64,000 nt of DNA from an uncultured Collinsella sp. Lineage in GTDB: Bacteria > Actinomycetota > Coriobacteriia > Coriobacteriales > Coriobacteriaceae. Under the pieces are notes generated by a model. It worked only from the letters and a program-made list of their open reading frames with translations. It searched no databases and was not told the origin of the DNA. Numbering within the stretch: position 1 is the first letter of the stretch; every line of letters starts with the position of its first letter. A program made the position numbers and the translations under genes. Shown here one piece after another: positions 59,949 through 64,000 of this stretch. The stretch covers positions 1 through 64,000 of the forward strand of contig CABUUG010000001.1 in assembly GCA_902494605.1 (NCBI GenBank), read 5' to 3'.

Positions 59949-60824
59949 ATGGACATGACGGATATGACGAGGGCGGCCGTGTCGCGCCGTCACTTTTTGC
60001 AGCTGGCTGGCGCCGGCATGCTCGCGCTGACGGGGACCGCGCTTACCGGTTGCGGCAACTCCACCAGCGGTGAGGGCTCCGACAAGGGGTCCAAGCTTGC
60101 GGCCATCAAGTCGCGTGGCCATCTGAATGCCGGCGTTAAGAAGGATGTTCCCGGCTACGGCTATTACGACACCGCCAAGGGCCGCTTTGAGGGCATGGAA
60201 GTCGATTTGTGCTACCAGATCGCCGCTGCCGTCTTTGGTGTGAGCTACAAGAAGGCTCGTGCCCAGGAGCTTGTCGAGTTTACCGACGTAACGCCCAAGA
60301 CGCGCGGCCCACTGATCGATAACGGCCAACTCGACGTGGTCGCGGCGACCTACACCATCACCGACGAGCGCAAGAAGAGCTGGGATTTCTCGACGCCGTA
60401 CCGCACCGACTACGTGGGACTCATGGTCAAGAAGCGTTCGGGCTTTACCTCGATTGAGGATCTGGACGGCAAGGTCATTGGCGTGAGCCAGGGTGCCACC
60501 ACGCAGGGCCTGATCGAGCAGATGATCAAGGACAACGGCTTTAGCTGCAAGCCCGAGTTTAGGGCCTTTAGCGGCTATCCCATCATCAAGAGTTCGCTCG
60601 ACGCCGGCAATATCGACGTCTTTGCCATGGACCGCTCCACGCTGGCCGGTTACATGAACGAGACCGTTGAGCTGCTGCAGCCCGAGGTCAAGTTTGGCGA
60701 GCAGGGCTACGGCGTGGCGACCAAGAAGGGCTGCGACCTTTCGGCTGTGGTCGATCAGGTGGTTTGCGATCGCCTGGCCGATGGCTGGCTCGACCAAGAG
60801 GTCAAGACCTGGGGTCTTGTATAG
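59949..60824 (+). CDS. Amino acid ABC importer, substrate-binding lipoprotein
   Basis: A 291-residue protein. The N-terminus has a twin-arginine motif (SRRHFLQLAG, Arg13-Arg14) and a lipobox (ALTGC, Cys35), so it looks like a Tat-exported lipoprotein. The SBP_bac_3 domain follows: GHLNAGVKKDVPGYGYYD, RFEGMEVDLCYQIAAAVFG, NGQLDVVAATYTITDERKKSWDFSTPY. The ligand is probably a polar amino acid; glutamate or glutamine is a guess. The ATG at 59949 lies eight bases after the ATPase stop. Confidence 0.93.
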   Translation: MDMTDMTRAAVSRRHFLQLAGAGMLALTGTALTGCGNSTSGEGSDKGSKLAAIKSRGHLNAGVKKDVPGYGYYDTAKGRFEGMEVDLCYQIAAAVFGVSYKKARAQELVEFTDVTPKTRGPLIDNGQLDVVAATYTITDERKKSWDFSTPYRTDYVGLMVKKRSGFTSIEDLDGKVIGVSQGATTQGLIEQMIKDNGFSCKPEFRAFSGYPIIKSSLDAGNIDVFAMDRSTLAGYMNETVELLQPEVKFGEQGYGVATKKGCDLSAVVDQVVCDRLADGWLDQEVKTWGLV

Positions 60825-60849
60825 GCGCATCGTCCAAGGAAGGAATCAA

Positions 60850-61596
60850 ATGCTCGAAGGATTATTTGACGCCGACCGTTGGTCGACGACATTTCAAAAT
60901 ATGGGGCCCTTCTGGGAGGGCTTTGGCGTGACGCTACAGGTGGTCGTTGCCGGTCTGCTGTTGTCGCTGGTGCTGGGCACGCTGCTGGGCGTGTTCTCTA
61001 CCACTCGTTCGCGCGTGCTGCGCGCCATAAGCCGCGCGTACGTGGAGTTTTACCAGAACACCCCGTTGCCCGTACAGGTGCTCTTTATGTACATGGCCGG
61101 TCCGCAGTTTTTGCAGGCCATAACCGGTGCCGACCAGCCGGTGCGCATCGCTCCGTTCGTGCTGGGCTTCTTGGGCGTGGGCCTGTATCACGCGGCCTAC
61201 ATTTCGGAGGTCATCCGCACTGGTATCGAGGCGGTTCCGCGCGGTCAGATGGAGGCGGCCCAGAGCCAGGGCTTCACCCGTGCGCAGGCGTACTGGTACA
61301 TCGTACTGCCCCAGACATTCAAGATCATTCTGCCGCCGCTGTGCAACCAGGCGCTCAACCTGGTCAAGAATACGTCGGTGCTGGCGCTTGTGGCCGGCGG
61401 CGACCTTATGTACCGTTCCGACAACTTTGTGAGTCTGTACGGCTACCTGCAGGGATACATCGTCTGCTGCCTTATGTACTTCATCATCTGCTTTCCGCTC
61501 GCCATGCTGGTGCAGTGGCTCGAGCGCCGCTCCAAGGAGCGTCCGCGCGGCGTGAGCCTGGCCGAGCTGGGGCTCGACAACGTAGAGGAGGCCTAG
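60850..61596 (+). CDS. Amino acid ABC importer, permease 1
   Basis: A 248-residue permease of the HisM/GlnP type, with about five membrane helices. It has VEFYQNTPLPVQVLFMYM, the EAA-loop AVPRGQMEAAQSQGFTRAQAYWYIVLPQ (read across about 135-162) and SVLALVAGGDLMYRS. It pairs with the next permease. AAGGAAGG precedes the ATG. Confidence 0.94.
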   Translation: MLEGLFDADRWSTTFQNMGPFWEGFGVTLQVVVAGLLLSLVLGTLLGVFSTTRSRVLRAISRAYVEFYQNTPLPVQVLFMYMAGPQFLQAITGADQPVRIAPFVLGFLGVGLYHAAYISEVIRTGIEAVPRGQMEAAQSQGFTRAQAYWYIVLPQTFKIILPPLCNQALNLVKNTSVLALVAGGDLMYRSDNFVSLYGYLQGYIVCCLMYFIICFPLAMLVQWLERRSKERPRGVSLAELGLDNVEEA

Positions 61597-61599
61597 CGC

Positions 61600-62238
61600 A
61601 TGGAAATCTTCAACGCGACCAACCTGCTCTACATTTGGGGCGGCTTTGTTAAGACAATCGAGATCTCGGCGCTGTCGATCTTTTTCTCGCTCATCTTTGG
61701 CACGGTGCTGGCGCTCGTTAAGAGCTATGCGCCCCGCCCGTTCCGTATTTTGGTGAGCGCCTATATCGAACTGTTCCGTTGCACGCCAAACCTGCTGTGG
61801 ATCCTGTTTATCTACTTTACGGTGCAGGGTTTGGACATTGTGATTTCGACCATCGCCTTTACGCTGTTTACCAGCGCTGTTATGGCCGAGATTGTGCGCG
61901 GCGGCCTCAACTCGATTCCGCGCGGCCAGTTTGAGGCAGCGCAGAGCCAGGGCTTCGGCTTCTTTGCCACCATGCGCTACATCATTCTGCCGCAGACGTT
62001 TAAGACGATCATTCCGGCGCTGTTTAGCCAGTGCACGACCGTCATCAAGGACAGCTCGTATCTTTCGGGCATTAACGTGGCCGAGCTCATGTACACGGCA
62101 AACGTCGTGATGGCCCACGCGATCGACCTGTCGCAGGTGCTTATGCTCTACGGCCTGGTGTTTGCGATGTACTTTGTACTCAACTTTGGTATCTCGCTGC
62201 TGGTCCGCGCATATCAGAGGCGAATGGTGGCAGCGTAG
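61600..62238 (+). CDS. Amino acid ABC importer, permease 2
   Basis: A 212-residue permease homologous to the previous one: YIELFRCTPNLLWILFIYF, the loop SIPRGQFEAAQSQGFGFFAT, YIILPQTFKTIIPALFSQ and IKDSSYLSGINVAELMY. It starts three bases after permease 1 stops. With the ATPase and binding protein it completes one importer. Confidence 0.94.
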   Translation: MEIFNATNLLYIWGGFVKTIEISALSIFFSLIFGTVLALVKSYAPRPFRILVSAYIELFRCTPNLLWILFIYFTVQGLDIVISTIAFTLFTSAVMAEIVRGGLNSIPRGQFEAAQSQGFGFFATMRYIILPQTFKTIIPALFSQCTTVIKDSSYLSGINVAELMYTANVVMAHAIDLSQVLMLYGLVFAMYFVLNFGISLLVRAYQRRMVAA

Positions 62239-62239
62239 A

Positions 62240-62270
62240 ATGTGGCAAAGGGACAGCCCCTTTGTCACAT
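62240..62270. repeat. GGGACAG palindrome after the ABC importer
   Basis: ATGTGGCAAAGGG pairs with CCCCTTTGTCACAT around ACAG, with one G-U pair. It may end the importer transcript but has no T-run. Confidence 0.6.
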
Positions 62271-62286
62271 AGAGAAAGGAATCGCG

Positions 62287-62910
62287 ATGAGCGATCTGGA
62301 GAATAAGAAGAATCCTGTGGTCATTACCATCGCGCGCGACTTTGGCGCCGAGGGCCACGAGATTGGCCGCATGCTTGCCGACGAGTTGGGGATTCCGCTG
62401 TACGATAACGAGCTGCTGGTACGTGCGTCGCTGCGCGCGGGCGAGTCGCTCGATAAGATGGCCGCCTATGATGAGCGTCTGGCCGTGGAGAACATGGCGT
62501 TTCTGCCCGACCGCTACGATGCGCGTTCGTACTCGGATAAGTTGTTCCAAAAGATGAGCCAGGTGATTTTGGATCTGGGCGAGACCGAGAGCTGCATTAT
62601 CGAAGGTCGTCTGTCCGATTACCTGTTGCGTAACAACCCCAACCACATTGCCGTGTTGGTGACCGCTCCCTTTGAGGACCGCGTCGAGATCGTGCGCAAA
62701 AAGCGCGGCCTCAACAAAAAGAAGGGCGCCAAGTTGGTTAAACAGCAGCAGAAGGCGCGCGAGGCGTTCTATAAGCGCTACAGTGCCGGTAAGTGGAAGA
62801 TGACGAGCGGCAAGGACATCGTCGTCAACCGCGCCAAGCTGGGCCGCGAGGGTTGTAAAGACGTTATCGCCGCTGCCTACCGCTACAAGGTGGCACAGCT
62901 CGAAGGCTAG
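62287..62910 (+). CDS. Cytidylate kinase-like protein
   Basis: A 207-residue protein of the cytidylate kinase-like family (CMK-like P-loop NTPase). VVITIARDFGAEGHEIGRMLADELGIPLYDNELL (read across about 10-43) is the family N-terminus with a degenerate P-loop. CIIEGRLSDYLLRNNPN, VTAPFEDRVEIV and the basic lid RKKRGLNKKKGAKLVKQQQKARE follow. The true substrate is not established for this family. The ATG at 62287 follows GAAAGGA. Confidence 0.88.
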   Translation: MSDLENKKNPVVITIARDFGAEGHEIGRMLADELGIPLYDNELLVRASLRAGESLDKMAAYDERLAVENMAFLPDRYDARSYSDKLFQKMSQVILDLGETESCIIEGRLSDYLLRNNPNHIAVLVTAPFEDRVEIVRKKRGLNKKKGAKLVKQQQKAREAFYKRYSAGKWKMTSGKDIVVNRAKLGREGCKDVIAAAYRYKVAQLEG

Positions 62911-62916
62911 CTGACC

Positions 62917-62960
62917 AAAACCACCACAAAGGGGACAGACACCTTTGTGGTGGTTTTTGT
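62917..62960. terminator. Bidirectional terminator formed by a GGGGACAG palindrome
   Basis: A perfect 16-bp stem AAAACCACCACAAAGG / CCTTTGTGGTGGTTTT around GGACAGACA, with A and T ends. It lies between convergent genes. Confidence 0.8.
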
Positions 62961-62961
62961 T

Positions 62962-64000
62962 TTAGGCGGAGGGGAAGGCCTTGGTGAGACCGGCGCGCGT
63001 CTGCGTGTCGGTCTTTTGGTAGATAGAGCTCAGGTGGCGCTGTACCATGCGCATCGAGATGCCGAGCTCCTCGGCGATCTGCTTGAGCGGGCGTTCATCC
63101 TGGGTCACGGCTATGAGCACGTCGACTTCACGCGGGGTGAGAGCGTGGTTGGCGATGAAGGCCTGGCGCTGCTCCTCGATGGTGGGGGCGGCGAGTGCTT
63201 CTTCTGCCAGCTGCTCGCGCTCGCGCTCCTGCTCGGTTTGGGGCAGGCGGAACAGGCCCGCAGCTACAAACGCCACACTTGCCGCCACAAGCAGCATGAG
63301 CGCGCCGATCATGATGATGGCGACATTGCCCGAGGTCACAAGTGCCAGCGAGATGCCCGACGTAGTGAACGCGCACACGTTGTTGGCTGCGCGGCCCATG
63401 CCAGCCCACAGTGCGGGCGTATGCATGCGCGGTGCCAGCTGTGTAAAGGTGGCAGTAAAGAACGTGACAAAAAAGCCCGAGCTCAGGTAAAAGACGACAA
63501 GGCCCAGGTTGGGATCGGCGCCGGCTTCCACAGCCAAGATCGAGATGGTGGAAAGTACCGTGACGCCGAGCATGATGAGGCCCATGTAGCGACGCTCGGC
63601 AAGATCAAAGACGATACCGGCGACGAGACCGCTCGCCGCCAAAAAGAGGCGCGGCCAGGTCTGTACGGCGATGGTGCCGTGGGCGTTGGAGAACGTGACG
63701 ACGTTATCGAGCGTCGAGAACAGGCAGGCGAGAATCATGACGAGCGCGATACTCCAGCACGCCTGCTTGGCGAGGGCGTGCGAGGGCTCGGCAAAGGGAT
63801 TGATACGGGAGTTTGGGCTCTCAACGGTCTCTTGAGGAACAGCGCCGAGGGCGGAGATGGCGATAGTCGCTGCGCCAAGGACGATGAGCTCTGCGATACC
63901 GCCGCAATTGAGCAGGTTGATGGCGAACTGCATCAGGATGCCCGCGGCATAGGCTGCCCCCGCACCGGTGGCAAGCTTGGGGTCATCCTGGAATGCCAGC
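62962..64000 (-). CDS. Membrane-bound LuxR-type transcriptional regulator, N-terminus outside the window
   Basis: At least 345 residues are visible; the frame stays open to the window edge. The visible N-terminal part has many membrane helices (IAELIVLGAATIAISALGA, SIALVMILACLF, and others), as in MFS-like sensor parts. After a charged linker comes a C-terminal LuxR helix-turn-helix: LTPREVDVLIAVTQDERPL and IAEELGISMRMVQRHLSSIY. Such multi-helix LuxR regulators are frequent in Coriobacteriia. The signal and targets are unknown. Its stop lies just inside the bidirectional terminator region. Confidence 0.88.
   Translation of the reverse strand, partial: LAFQDDPKLATGAGAAYAAGILMQFAINLLNCGGIAELIVLGAATIAISALGAVPQETVESPNSRINPFAEPSHALAKQACWSIALVMILACLFSTLDNVVTFSNAHGTIAVQTWPRLFLAASGLVAGIVFDLAERRYMGLIMLGVTVLSTISILAVEAGADPNLGLVVFYLSSGFFVTFFTATFTQLAPRMHTPALWAGMGRAANNVCAFTTSGISLALVTSGNVAIIMIGALMLLVAASVAFVAAGLFRLPQTEQEREREQLAEEALAAPTIEEQRQAFIANHALTPREVDVLIAVTQDERPLKQIAEELGISMRMVQRHLSSIYQKTDTQTRAGLTKAFPSA

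Overview
The window looks like a chromosome segment from a coriobacterial gut actinobacterium, most probably Collinsella. It has high G+C, DNA with an AGGAGG-type Shine-Dalgarno before most genes, frequent GTG/TTG starts, a Gram-positive surface protein with a sortase, and the classic origin-region gene order. The genus is an inference from style and gene order, not a database match.

Layout. 1-5.7 kb: the end of rlmN, then a leftward block rpmH-rnpA-yidD-yidC-khpB-rsmG-parA-parB-ytxH-like gene, with three parS sites beside parA. 5.7-17 kb: the replication origin and the rightward block GHKL-ATPase gene-dnaA-dnaN-recF-DUF721-gyrB-gyrA. The origin appears bipartite: DnaA-box-like clusters lie before the GHKL gene, and boxes, a DnaA-trio run and an AT-rich stretch lie between dnaA and dnaN. 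17-24 kb: tRNA-Ile, a DUF151 nuclease, two hypothetical genes, typA, a bactofilin-like membrane protein, a TRIC-type channel and two tRNA-Ser genes. 24-31 kb: rpsF-ssb-rpsR-rplI-dnaB, then purA, purD and a Nudix hydrolase. 31-39 kb: an ABC exporter, a membrane protein and carAB under a PyrR-type leader. 39-42.3 kb: a small accessory stretch with a surface-anchor remnant, a DUF4143 ATPase, a toxin-antitoxin pair and a 204-bp element with terminal inverted repeats. 42.3-50.5 kb: a 2143-residue GH31-type surface glycosidase, purE and a class B sortase. 50.6-64 kb: a MoaE-like protein, a CmpB-type membrane protein, purF-purM-purN, a lone PTS EIIA, a PrsA/SurA-type foldase, yqeY, a polar amino acid ABC importer, a cytidylate-kinase-like protein and the end of a membrane-bound LuxR-type regulator.

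How it fits together: origin firing and segregation (dnaA, dnaN, gyrAB, parABS) sit with ribosome, tRNA and membrane-insertion genes (rpmH, rnpA, yidC). Purine and pyrimidine genes (purA, D, E, F, M, N; carAB) are scattered through the rest. The GH31 enzyme carries a sortase-type anchor, and a sortase lies 0.8 kb downstream.

Most notable unexplained signal: two copies (30907-31053 plus strand; 58815-58965 minus strand) of a structured element. It has invariant unpaired blocks (GTCAGCGAAA, CAARG, GATTG, TTGCAGCGTCGAG), a 13-bp stem that is entirely different in sequence yet paired in both copies, a co-varying 6-bp inner stem and an invariant terminal hairpin. This is the pattern of a conserved RNA (or folded single-stranded DNA) that I cannot assign to a named family. 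Other long-stem palindromes and GGGACAG palindromes occur in the intergenic spaces.
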